Source of the DNA: Prostheceraeus crozeri
Taxonomy: Eukaryota; Platyhelminthes; Polycladida; Euryleptidae
Assembly: GCA_907163375.1 (NCBI GenBank)
Contig: CAJQUW010005533.1
Coordinates: 335,001 to 399,000 of the forward strand
DNA: 64,000 bases
Reading direction: 5' to 3'
The position numbers were made by a program, and so were the translations under genes. The notes below the pieces were generated by a model, which ran no database searches, was not told where the DNA came from, and saw only the letters and a list, made by a program, of their open reading frames with translations. Of this stretch, positions 22,926-32,991 are shown in pieces (position 1 is the stretch's first letter; each line of letters starts with the position of its first letter).

Positions 22926-25559
22926 TTAAAAAGCACCGGTATTTCGTTTCATCTATAAACATGAGAAATGGGAGAAAGTGCAAAAGAGAATAATAAATGC
23001 CATCTTCAGGAGATGATCTCTATATGAAAAATCACGAAATTCTGGGAGTGATTCACGTTCACCATTATACGATTCTTAACCTCTGTTACAAGTTGAAATA
23101 TGAAAATGATTGACTGCCGTTTTCTTTGAAAAGTATTTGTAAATACTGATTTGATGGAGCAAGCATAGATAGACATATCAGCAACTTAACTATGCCAGTT
23201 TGCAGAACTAACGTATGTCAAAGAAAGTGACTTTTCCGGTGCCACAGAGTAGACTGCCTGCATGAACATTACCGAAATATGTCATAAAAGTCAGTAGGAA
23301 CAAAATGCTGACAAAAGGTTGCAGATGTATTCACTGAGTGGAATACCCGCAAAACTTTCAAATTGTCTTACATAATACACAAGTGGCATCCCTATTGCTT
23401 GATATCTTAAATTGCATATCATGCTAGAATTGAATATCTTGATATACCGTACCTCCTGAACTCTGCATAAATTAGCTTTGACACTACATGGTTCTTATTA
23501 TAAACATCCCACTCTTCTTGTAGCATGTCCGTCGTCTGGGTGAATTGTGAATTGATTTTCGGGCTTCTCTCAGCAGGACTGGGCTCCTGCTGCCTGCAGA
23601 AACAATTCAACAGTGGCTCGTACAATATATTCAATTTCAAAGTACCTCTATTTGTATATCTCATGCATATAAAAGTATGTCTGCGCTTCTTGTTTGTTAA
23701 TTCTCTACAGTGATTGCATTTGTATAAAAATTTCCAGTTCCATATCCTGTCACTTGATGACATTTGTGAGTAATAAACTCATCTGAATCTGCTTGATATT
23801 TTTAATCACGTAAGGAATTTTATTGGTTGCAGAATGCAGGGCTAAAAACTTGCACGGATGTCTTCTATCATAAATGTAAATGTACAATCATACACATCTT
23901 TGTTTCATTTTAGATCATTTTTTAACGATCTGTGTATTTATTATGCATATAACATAGCTTCTGGCCAACAATACACTCTTGACCATTGAATGAACAAGAA
24001 ATTTCATTTTGGGATACTTACTACAATACGGTAGATGACACGATAAACAGCAGATGTATTTATCGATTTTTTGTGCCAATGTTACGTAAATACTACCTGT
24101 ATCTCATAGCCACTCTAGCATCAACTGAAGTTGCAGAATGTTGAATACCACAAAACTCATTATATACTGTTAATGCATGAAAAATAACGTCGGCAGGGAA
24201 TCTAACGCTTGGGTTACTTAATTCCAAAATTTAACTGCTATTTTGAATGTTCGACCCATAGAAATCCGACACTCTATAACAATAAAGGGCTAGAACGGCC
24301 ATAGACATTGAAACAATAGATCGTCGTGGACATGAGTTGTCATGACATAAAAGTATAAGTAAAACCTACGCGATGGCGCTTCAAGTGGTTGACAATCGGA
24401 AAATGGCCATAGCTTATCAGTGTACTTTGTAAATATTCACGAATGCTATGACCTCGGGATGCACTTCTATGGAGAGGGCTAACGGACTGCCGCTTAACAG
24501 ACTCAATGTCAGTGTTTTGCTTCTTTCCTGAGGTGCAAGGTGGGGAAGCATATCCACATTTGGACCAGTGGGATGCAGGAACACCGCTCTTCAGTCTCTA
24601 CTATCGTTCATCTATCATTGTCTGAATTATCACTGCATGTGTCACATTTATAAATTCACGTATCGTAATTTAAAAGGTACCATCGCCAAAAAAACAACCT
24701 GAAAACCTCCTTAAAGGAATCTATTAAGCACAGTTGGTTCATTTTCCAGTTGGGAGTGGTATATCTGATTCCATATTTCATTGTTTCAGACATATTCTTG
24801 GTTGCATGAACTCACTGGCTGCAATAGACAGAGCGTAAAATTGTGACATTTGGTTCTTTCATCGACCTAGAAATTTATTACAATAATAAATTAAATATTT
24901 TGGCCATTATTCAATCACCGACATGGAAGAAAAAGTCCGCTTCGATTTTTGACAGACCTACCATTGTTGATTAGCTTCATTATCCTATCATGATAAATGC
25001 GATCTATCAAGCCAATCATCAGCAATGTCACATTTTTGTTGTTCTGATATGTATTTACACAGAAAAATGGAGATTGTGTCTCCATAGAGTATATTCGTAT
25101 TCTGAACGGGATGGGAGTCAATAGGCATATAGATCGAATATATTTTTTAAAAATGCATTTATGCATGTCTGTAATCTAAATAATGAATCGAAGGGAATTT
25201 AAGTAACGGTTTTTGTTACAAACAAAAATCTTCAAAATGCATCGCAATTCTCAAAAATTGTCACTTAAAAGCCGTCATTATTTCAGTGTTAAGGAATTTC
25301 CATTTTTATTTTTTCGTGATCAGAGTACTAACTAGTGACTGTTAGACCCGTTACAGCATAATAACTGCTCAGAGTAATGATGACTGTACCAAATGAAATA
25401 ATTCAGCTTGATCAACTGCTTTGTCGAGGATGCTGATTGCAGAATTAATTCTGATGAAAATTCAAAATCTACGTTTATATCTCTAATTGAAAGAGCATTA
25501 GACCAATAGAGCTTGTTTACGAGAAAACGATCTGCTGCCCTGTACGGCTTCAATCATTA
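22926..25559. other. AT-rich DNA without a recognised gene
   Basis: Only short, unrecognisable open frames occur here. The longest is a 114-codon minus-strand frame at 23419-23763, which has no domain-like composition. I see no clear repeat or RNA gene. Confidence 0.6.
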
Positions 25560-26487
25560 ATGTGTTAGTTGATGAGTTGACAAATTGCCTTTTGATTGAA
25601 AGACTTCCCACACATGTGGCAATTGAAAGGCCTCTCTCCTGCATGTATCTGGCTATGTCTTTTCAAAGCGTCATTTTTCTAGAACGATTTTCCACACACT
25701 TTACAATAAAAGAGATAAACTCTACTTACTTTTCGCTTATGTGCCACTAATTTACCTTCTACACTGAACGACTTTCCACAATTACTACAGTTGAGTCATC
25801 CTGCAGATCGACACGTTTCTGGATAACTTTCATGATGATGAACTAGTTCATGTCTCTTTTTGAACGACAGATTCCCCGCACACAGCGCACAGAAAGAGCA
25901 AGTTTATGCACATGCCAATTTTCAAATTGAACTGTTTCTCACAGTTCACGCAAATGAAAGGTTTTCCTGCATAACATATATCCTTCGATCAACTGACAGG
26001 GATGACTTCGAGGTGACTGTCTTTCCACATATATCACAGCTAAACGGTCTTTCAACCGTAGCATCACTGGGTGCCTCGACAACTCTCCTCTTCAAGGAAA
26101 TATTTCTCAAGCTTCCGCACTTTGACGACTTCTCTACTTTGTGCATCCTTCGATGAGATGACAAAAAGGAGTTGAGGTTGAATATTTTTCTGCATAAATC
26201 GAAATTGCATGGTCTCTCAACATTCCGCTTAACAACATGCTTTAATGATTCGTCATTCTGGACAAACGGATATCAGCAAACATCGCCTGTCACAGCTGAC
26301 TTTCCGAGTACTTCGAAGCAGCTATACTTTCATCATCATCGATGTCATTAATTTCAGAGTCATGACAATACGAAGACGATCCTCGCAAAACCTCTATGAG
26401 AAGACTTCGATTTTTAGTTTTTCAATTGTTCCCCAACAGTTCCTCCTTGACCTTCAAATTCTTGTAACTTAGGGATATTTCCAGCAC
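25560..26487 (-). pseudogene. C2H2 zinc-finger protein, terminal exon (broken)
   Basis: In minus-strand frames there are at least four C2H2 fingers or finger halves in order: CNFDLCRKIFNLNSFLSSHR (about 26145-26210), CDICGKTVTSKSSL (about 26000-26040), CVNCEKQFNLK (about 25910-25945), and CKVCGKSF followed by [17 protein letters not shown] and [11 protein letters not shown] (about 25590-25720). The GERPF linkers are the classic TGEKP-type spacers. The frame is interrupted several times and some fingers have lost histidines, so the gene is dead. The exon probably starts at 26487, where the minus strand reads TTTCCTTTCAG then GTGCTGG, a good splice acceptor. Shortly downstream, an acidic pre-finger segment includes KVKEELLGN and DIDDDESIA. 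Such proteins are nuclear DNA-binding factors; target and orthologue are unknown. Confidence 0.65.
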
Positions 26488-28127
26488 CTGAAAGGAAAGA
26501 TAGGAATTGCAACAAGGTCACTGGCTGAATTTTTCCAGATTTTCGACACTTTGATTTTAGAATCAGTTTCCTTTAATAATTGTCATTGCATGTCAGTTCG
26601 ATGGGGATCAGCAACGCTGCTATCAAAAATGAAGTGATTATTATTTTAAGCACATTGTCATCAGGATGTTATAATCCATAAGACATCACAGCGAGAATGA
26701 CAGTGTCCCATGGGGTCACATTCAATGACCTCTCCCCCTCTCTCCTCTCGACCGTTCCTATTTCTATGCCGTCTCTCATTTTTCTTGTCCTAACGTGGAC
26801 AACATCATAACATTTTACAGAACTAAAAATGCTTGCACAAGCTAGATTTCTCTAGTGCATTTGACATACAATGGTAAAGACATTCGCAGAGCATGGAGCA
26901 CCAATCATCGAAATTATCAGCGAGTCTGCAGATTAAAGCGAGCTATCAACGGTGGTATATTAAAGACAAGTAATAGCTTCTACACGAGTGCGGCAACTAT
27001 TTTGTTCAGTGGCTCGCCCATCACAGTATTTCAGGTAGCCCCTGTCTATCTCCCATATCGCCTGTCGCTTTTTTCAATTCACACTGCAAAATCAACACTG
27101 ACTGAAGGAGTGCATCTTGCCCAACATAAGTCCCCACTCAACTGATTTGGCAGGTCTTTGAACACAAATTGTGAAAATGAAGAAAGCACGCTCACTATTT
27201 AAGTAACGGACCAAATTCTGTTAAGAAGCACAACAAACCTGCAGAATTCATTTGACGAGTTGGCATGTGCTACAAGCAGTATAAATGTTAAAATTATGTT
27301 TCGTCATGCCTCCTACACGCAAGCCAGAATTATATCAATGTTGCGATGTGTTTTTGTTGAAGGTACATGTACATGAAGGCCTTTCTCCTCGAAGCTTATG
27401 CCTCAGTGCATAGGGATTTTTGAACTTCGAATTTGAAAATTTCAGTGAATGCTATTGTTATGTTTCAATAGAAATCCAAACATCAAAATCATCTGCACAT
27501 GTGTATCTGGATCTGCTTCATCAAAAAAAACGACAATAATCGATTTTAAATGGATAATTTTTGCTACAAACCTAAATATCAATCCGAACGCATGAAATAT
27601 CATTTATTAAAGATTATTGGCTCAAATTCTAGACGCTATTTGTATCATAAAGACCAACATTTCTAGGCCCCTTTCTCAAAGACAGACAAAACTGGCCCCT
27701 GAATAGCGGAGGGAATTATGCCGACTCGAAATGAGCACCTCGATGACCGACGGACCTTTATCGTGTTGAAACGGAGCCCATCAATGACAAAAGGAACCAT
27801 TACCACCTCGATGAAGCACTGATGGTTTCAATCCGACAATTGTGTCGAGTTTTCAGAAAATCGAACAAGCGATGATACATCATTGAACTCTACCTTTACT
27901 GTACAATCGGTGAAATATGAGTTTTGATCATGGAGTCATCAAGTAGGCATGCAATTTCCTTCCATCAAGTATGCATGTATATTTTCTTTATGATTCCTCA
28001 GTAATTTATCACAGAAATATTATGGAACAAGCTTCGAAATAAAACACAGTTGATATAGAGTAATCATGAAGCTTGTCGTATTTCATGATTGTCATGATTT
28101 GCGCACTTACTACATTCCTTAATGTTT
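26488..28127. other. Probable intron of the zinc-finger pseudogene
   Basis: There is no recognisable coding sequence between the candidate acceptor at 26488-26498 and the upstream coding block. Near 27680-27840 there is a less AT-rich patch with a repeated CACCTCGATGA word (27737 and 27803). I can assign it no function. Confidence 0.4.
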
Positions 28128-28325
28128 TCATTGATAGTTAGTTATTTTCATAATGTGCTCCATCGAACCATCCATCTTCATAGCCACCGATGATTTCACT
28201 TGTTCAGTTGCTTCCGGTTTTACAATATTGACACCGTGATGAGCTGCTGGATTGACGCCTTCATCTTCTACTCCATCGAAAGCTTCAGTTCTTACATTTT
28301 CAAGTCCCATAATTGTCTTCGACAA
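28128..28325 (-). pseudogene. Candidate upstream exon of the zinc-finger gene
   Basis: A 65-codon minus-strand frame has no in-frame ATG at its left limit, so it is more exon-like than a whole gene. It is rich in E, D, K and V (GLENVRTEAFDGVEDEGVNP, then VNIVKPEATEQVKSSVAM). This composition is typical of the acidic linker ahead of zinc-finger arrays in invertebrate ZNF proteins. It lies on the same strand, ~1.6 kb upstream of the finger exon. A GTAAGT donor-like word follows at about 28103-28108 on that strand, but only after stop codons, so either the exon is decayed or the donor is elsewhere. The link to the finger exon is inference. Confidence 0.35.
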
Positions 28326-28870
28326 TTGTTATTCAATCGCATGTACCTAATGGATGAAAAGAGAAAAATCGAGATGAAATACTGATACAGTCACATCATG
28401 CATCTGCTTCAAGAATGTCATGAATTGTATCGGAGACTGCATATAAGATTGAAATTATATTTATCAATAGAATAACATGAAGCAACACAAAAATTGAAGA
28501 GATATGAGAAAAAGTGAGTGTTATAAACTTAAAAACTTATCAGTTAGAAAAGCGTAAAAAATGTCAGCTCGCTCACATGCCAATGCCTCTGATGGCTGTC
28601 CCATCAGAGAGACCAAGACCATCGATGCGACGGCGAATTCCGCGGAGCCTCAGATTGAGGGCCCGGAAAATCGCAAACTGGGTTTGCACTCCTACCCAGG
28701 ACATGTCATAGAGTATGGTTTGTCCCGTTTGTTGGCTAATCGACATGCCAATCGCTTCTAATAAGTGACATACTCTGTGTGGAGTACTTCGTCCGTAGAA
28801 CACATCAGAGGAGTGAATGACCCACGGAGCTCTTCAGCGGCTCTGCAATATTTCGACTGCTTCACTCCTG
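28326..28870. other. Non-coding DNA with a G+C-richer block (about 28570-28860)
   Basis: About 290 bp are visibly richer in G+C than the surroundings and open in several frames on both strands (28561-28761 plus, 28573-28803 minus). The frames match nothing I recognise. Overlapping open frames on both strands are what raised G+C produces by chance. Confidence 0.4.
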
Positions 28871-29431
28871 TGGCACGATTGGAAATGGCCTCCCATGATA
28901 AGTCCGAGAATGCGTAAGTTCATTTAAAGAAAAGGTAAGAGTTGATAAATGTCGACCAGCTTCCGTCTATATAAACCATCATCAGGTGCATACACTGCAC
29001 ATTGTAGACGCATGGAAAATTATCGCCGTCTATACCAAAAATGACTGAAACTTATTATATACTGAGCTGCAGCATAATGCGACGATTAGAGAAAGACCCA
29101 ACGCTTGCATGAAGTCGTGTTCGTTTAATGTTCAACCAAGTTCACCTCATATAGCAGCAAGGAACTTTCAACAATTTTACTTTGTTTTTTGGATAACAGA
29201 GGCAGCGTCAGGATGCAAATGATTCGACATTTCGGTTTCATGTGGAATACCGCGAATGTATTCTTTCCTTCAGTGTTAAGAGGGCGCAAGTTCTCACCCA
29301 TACAATTGCTTGACCACAGCTATGGAGATATGTCCATGCCACAGCATACTTAAATTTATGTGCATCGTCAGACTAGAGACTAAATTTCAAGATTTGTTCA
29401 GGAAAAATTAGTAGTTATAAAGCTTCTAAAG
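28871..29431. other. No recognised feature
   Basis: AT-rich sequence with no gene-like frame or repeat that I can see, ending at the target duplication of the adjacent Penelope-like element. Confidence 0.5.
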
Positions 29432-29443
29432 TAACAGCAATTT
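29432..29443. repeat. Left target-site duplication of PLE 1
   Basis: TAACAGCAATTT occurs here and again at 32109-32120, directly bracketing the inverted pair of PLE copies. The last three bases overlap the element's TTTATAAATA end, so the exact length is 9-12 bp. Confidence 0.75.
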
Positions 29444-29513
29444 TATAAATAAAAAGCGCACAGAATGCTTTCGAAGTCATAATAAAGTTTATTGAAATTA
29501 GGAAGAAAAATGT

Positions 29514-29551
29514 AAACCTGACATGTTTCGACTGGTCTTGTCAAAGGTAAC
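29514..29551 (-). ncRNA. Hammerhead-like motif, left PLE 1 copy
   Basis: On the minus strand: ACCT, TTGACAA, GAC-CA-GTC, GAAAC, ATGTC, AGGT. ACCT/AGGT can form stem I, GAC/GTC stem II, and GTC is the cleavage triplet. TTGACAA departs from CUGANGA at two bases, including the catalytic G, so the copy is probably inactive. Hammerhead ribozymes are known in PLE terminal repeats. Confidence 0.55.
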
Positions 29552-29653
29552 CCAGCATGTGAAATTACATTGAAAGATAGACATTTTTTAAGAAGGAGAA
29601 AGTTGAGATACAAGTCAACACGTGATAGCAGCGGCAGACTGTGAGTCACCCGA

Positions 29654-31111
29654 TTACCATGGCAAGCAAAGATTAATCACATGGTCCTTTTGCTTGCACA
29701 GGTTGGGATTATCACGTCTAATAAACAATGCCTCGAGGATACGTAAAATGCGGTCATTGTAAGCGTGGCATACAATCTCAAACTTGCTGATAGGGTCATT
29801 AGGAACACTACAGCAACTGAGCACATGTTCAGTAATTGCAGAGCGAGAAATTCCTAAATGACCATTTAAGAACCACCTGGGTATGTGCTCCCGCGCTCGA
29901 ACTGTCAGGGGTCGCGACGTCCGTCCAATATAGGTTGATCCACAACCACAACGAAAAGAATAAATAACAGAAGACGTGGCGGCCACTGGCAGACGATCTT
30001 TAGGAGAAGCAACAGGAATACAGTTGGTCTTAAAAATAATTATGGGTTTTGCGGCAGGAGCAAACTTGGCCAGCAGTTCATCGATCGATTTGCGAATGAA
30101 AAGACTAGATTTGTCACCATAGAAAGGCAAGTTGACATAAACAGCCTTTCTTTCAGCGGTGGCAACAGAAACATTATTGATCTCAGTGACTTTATATTGA
30201 TCGATGAAGTGCTCAGGATAAGCATTAGACTTCAAAATAGCACGAATGGTATTGAATTCTTGGTCTAACATTTCATCAGAACAAATACGAAGCGCACGAA
30301 TAAATAGAGAACGGACAAGGCCTCTTTTATAGACAATGGGCACGAAACTGTGAAAACTCATGTAAACACCTGAAAAAGTTGGTTTACGGTGCACTGTGGT
30401 ACACAGTTTCCCGTCAGGCATGCGTTGTATAGAAACATCAAGAAACGGCAGTCTGCCCTGCTCTTCACATTCATAAGTAAAATTTATATGAGGATAAAAA
30501 CTATTGAAAATGTCAAGTAAAGATTCTCCTGCCTCCCTGCTCCTCACAAGAGCGAACGTGTCGTCAACATAACGATAATACACATGACACAAGGAATCAA
30601 TATGACTAGACAAACTACTCTCAAGGTTTCCCATGAAAATGTTGGCAAAGAGAGGGTCGAGAGCACTGCCCATGGCTACACCGTCTACCTGACGGTAAAA
30701 CTGACCGTCAAATAAAAATTGCACATTGCTAGAACATTTGTAAAGAAGCTCACTCAGAATGTCGGCAGGGATTCCACAGAGGTTAGGACACCTTACCGTG
30801 TCAACAATGAGCCGGATAGTCTCACTCACGGGAACATTAGTGAAAAGGGCACTAACGTCACCAGATGAATCAATACCACGAATGCTTTCTGCAAAAGTGA
30901 ACGAATCCTTAACACAGAAGTTCGAGAAACACCTCTCAGCAGGTTTGAGTAAAGATGCCAACCATTTTGAGACGTTCTCATAAACAGTCTTTGTCATCGA
31001 TAAGATAGGACGAACAGGCACATTAGACTTGTGCGTCTTGGGAAGACCGCAGAGGCGTGGGATACCATTGGATGAAGTCGTCAGTTCCTTGTAAGTGTAA
31101 TCCGAAATCAC
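29654..31111 (-). pseudogene. PLE 1 reverse transcriptase with C-terminal GIY-YIG endonuclease (5'-truncated)
   Basis: A 485-codon open frame. Residues 16-38 carry GIPRLCGLPKTHK and VPVRPI, a conserved PLE block. DVSALFTNVP (85-94) holds the first catalytic Asp. QVDGVAMGSALDPLFANIFM is at 141-160 and YVDD, the RT active site, at 181-184. The C-terminal GIY-YIG nuclease runs from VIYSFRCGCGSTYIGRTSR (382-400) to ILEALFIRRDNPNLC (458-472), including the usual Arg, Glu and Asn. This RT plus GIY-YIG fusion is diagnostic of endonuclease-bearing Penelope-like elements (Penelope/Neptune/Poseidon group), which copy RNA at nicked or telomeric DNA. Upstream, NPNIVILKPDKGSGVVIMDK is readable at about 31240-31310 in another frame. 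The copy therefore lost its 5' end and has about one frame break, although the catalytic core looks whole. The start given is the first codon of the open frame, not a proven start. Confidence 0.85.
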
Positions 31112-31338
31112 CTGCTTTCTCTTGAGCTTGAGTAATGTGTCAGAAATACTCTTGGCTATATTAGCTGACTGGTCTTTCTGGCATTGATCAACTAGAACTT
31201 CGTCTGATCAGATAGAATTGAGTTCACTTTATCAACATGGTCATGTTTATCCATGATCACTACACCAGATCCCTTATCCGGTTTCAAGATAACGATGTTG
31301 GGATTTTTCTTAAGGTTAAAGGTTTTAAGGTTTAAGGT

Positions 31339-32078
31339 TCAATAATGTTTCTGTTGCCACCGCTGAAAGAAAGGCTGTTTATGTCAACTTGCCTTTCTAT
31401 GGTGACAAATCTAGTCTTTTCATTCGCAAATCGATCGATGAACTGCTGGCCAAGTTTGCTCCTGCCGCAAAACCCATAATTATTTTTAAGACCAACTGTA
31501 TTCCTGTTGCTTCTCCTAAAGATCGTCTGCCAGTGGCCGCCACGTCTTCTGTTATTTATTCTTTTCGTTGTGGTTGTGGATCAACCTATATTGGACGGAC
31601 GTCGCGACCCCTGACAGTTCGAGCGCGGGAGCACATACCCAGGTGGTTCTTAAATGGTCATTTAGGAATTTCTCGCTCTGCAATTACTGAACATGTGCTC
31701 AGTTGCTGTAGTGTTCCTAATGACCCTATCAGCAAGTTTGAGATTGTATGCCACGCTTACAATGACCGCATTTTACGTATCCTCGAGGCATTGTTTATTA
31801 GACGTGATAATCCCAACCTGTGCAAGCAAAAGGACCATGTGATTAATCTTTGCTTGCCATGGTAATCGGGTGACTCACAGTCTGCCGCTGCTATCACGTG
31901 TTGACTTGTATCTCAACTTTCTCCTTCTTAAAAAATGTCTATCTTTCAATGTAATTTCACATGCTGGGTTACCTTTGACAAGACCAGTCGAAACATGTCA
32001 GGTTTACATTTTTCTTCCTAATTTCAATAAACTGTATTATGACTTCGAAAGCATTCTGTGCGCTTTTTATTTATAAAA
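31339..32078 (+). repeat. Inverted 740-bp partner copy of PLE 1 (GIY-YIG end and 3' UTR)
   Basis: Reverse complement of 29444-30182. It contains the GIY-YIG coding end (31389-31865, 158 codons from NLPFYGDKSS onward) and the 3' untranslated region. It starts abruptly at AATAATGTTTCTGTTGCC with no RT, as expected of a 5'-truncated pseudo-LTR copy. Confidence 0.9.
31967..32004 (+). ncRNA. Hammerhead-like motif, right PLE 1 copy
   Basis: Identical by eye to the motif at 29514-29551, in the inverted copy. Confidence 0.55.
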
Positions 32079-32108
32079 TTACAAACAGGTACAATTGTTT
32101 CAATTACA

Positions 32109-32120
32109 TAACAGCAATTT
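32109..32120. repeat. Right target-site duplication of PLE 1
   Basis: TAACAGCAATTT, matching 29432-29443. The uninterrupted target would have read TAACAGCAATTTCATGG. Confidence 0.75.
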
Positions 32121-32640
32121 CATGGTTCGCATGTTTAAGCAATCAAATGTCCTTTTTGTTTGATTCTGTAAGTTAAAAACATCATTACAATTTATTTCAA
32201 ATTATCAGCATATACTTTTTAACACTATGCTCATATGAGTAGCATCGAGCACCATATTTTTGTATCATAGTATCGACATAATTCCCTATTTTAACTTACA
32301 GCGCACCCGAGGTACATCTGAGACACGCAATTACCATATTCATGACGATTTCTGATGATATTGGATGACATGGCAGCTATTCAGTTCTGTTCCCGTTTTG
32401 CAACGGAAGATGCAACTCAATATTTAATTTTACTATTAACATCGAGTTTGCAGAAATCGGTACTAAATATTGCAGGTTCACTAACTTAGACAACTTGTCA
32501 GTTGTGTGTTAAGAGCAGCACTGAATGAATATCCCAGATTTCATTTAATATGCAAATTGCGCATCTCAAATTTACCCCGCGTATGGCTGCAAATTCAAAT
32601 ATGGAGTTGTGTCTGTGTTGAGAGATGATAACTAGGAGAG
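32121..32640. other. No recognised feature
   Basis: AT-rich sequence without a gene-like frame. Confidence 0.5.
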
Positions 32641-32730
32641 TTGACAAAAAACGTCGGGTTATCAATTGATTCTCTTTTCAGAACGCGTGAACACATCAGA
32701 AAATGTAGAAAACAAAGCCACCGTTGTCGA
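32641..32730 (+). repeat. Dispersed segment related to part of the array unit
   Basis: AAACGTCGGGTT...AATTG (32651-32669) followed by GCGTGAACACATCAGAAAAT (32685-32704) matches, in the same order, the minus strand of every 2.1 kb unit (for example 195-178 and 271-261). About 40 bp lying between the two words in the array is missing here. It is an independent copy of an old element. Its identity is unknown to me; PLE-derived is a guess based on the GAAACGTC-like word. Confidence 0.5.
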
Positions 32731-32901
32731 CAAATTGCTAAGCAATTTCAGATCTCGATATTACTCGGCTTCAAGGAGTCTCTCTATAATGTTGTTGTTA
32801 CCGAATGCCGAAAAAATCCTTCGGACGGAACGCTGGCCGATGGAATGTTATGTTAGCCTATATCTTAGCCAGAGAAGCAACAACAGGGTACCAGTACGCA
32901 A

Positions 32902-32991
32902 TATTCACTATGAGATTCCCAAATTCTGAGGTCACGGGAATTGAGAATTCGTAGTCTAAAATAATATATCATGAACTTCAATTATCTAATT
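32902..32991 (+). repeat. Short dispersed repeat A, copy 1
   Basis: About 90 bp similar to 43612-43700 in the same orientation (GTCTAAAAT...TATCATGAACTT.AATTATCTAA). Weaker similarity may extend leftward. No coding potential. Confidence 0.6.

Larger units (their letters stand above)
29444..32108. mobile_element. Penelope-like element 1: two head-to-head copies
   Basis: The left copy is on the minus strand (about 31325 to 29444) and the right copy on the plus strand (31339-32078). The right copy duplicates the last ~740 bp of the left one in inverted orientation, including the GIY-YIG coding end and 3' untranslated region. Both outer ends read TTTATAAATAAAAAGCGC when viewed inwards. One 12-bp target duplication encloses the pair, so they came in as one insertion event. 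About 30 bp of extra sequence (32079-32108) lies between the right copy's end and the target duplication. The junction at ~31310-31338 is a run of AAGGTT-like words. Inverted, truncated partner copies are a known PLE habit. By eye the two arms differ at very few bases, so the insertion is young. Confidence 0.85.

Noticed and set aside
23419-23763. 114-codon minus-strand frame
   Set aside because: No recognisable motif; composition matches translated AT-rich DNA.
28561-28803. Coding exon in the G+C-richer block
   Set aside because: Open in several frames on both strands, with no recognisable protein or convincing splice sites.
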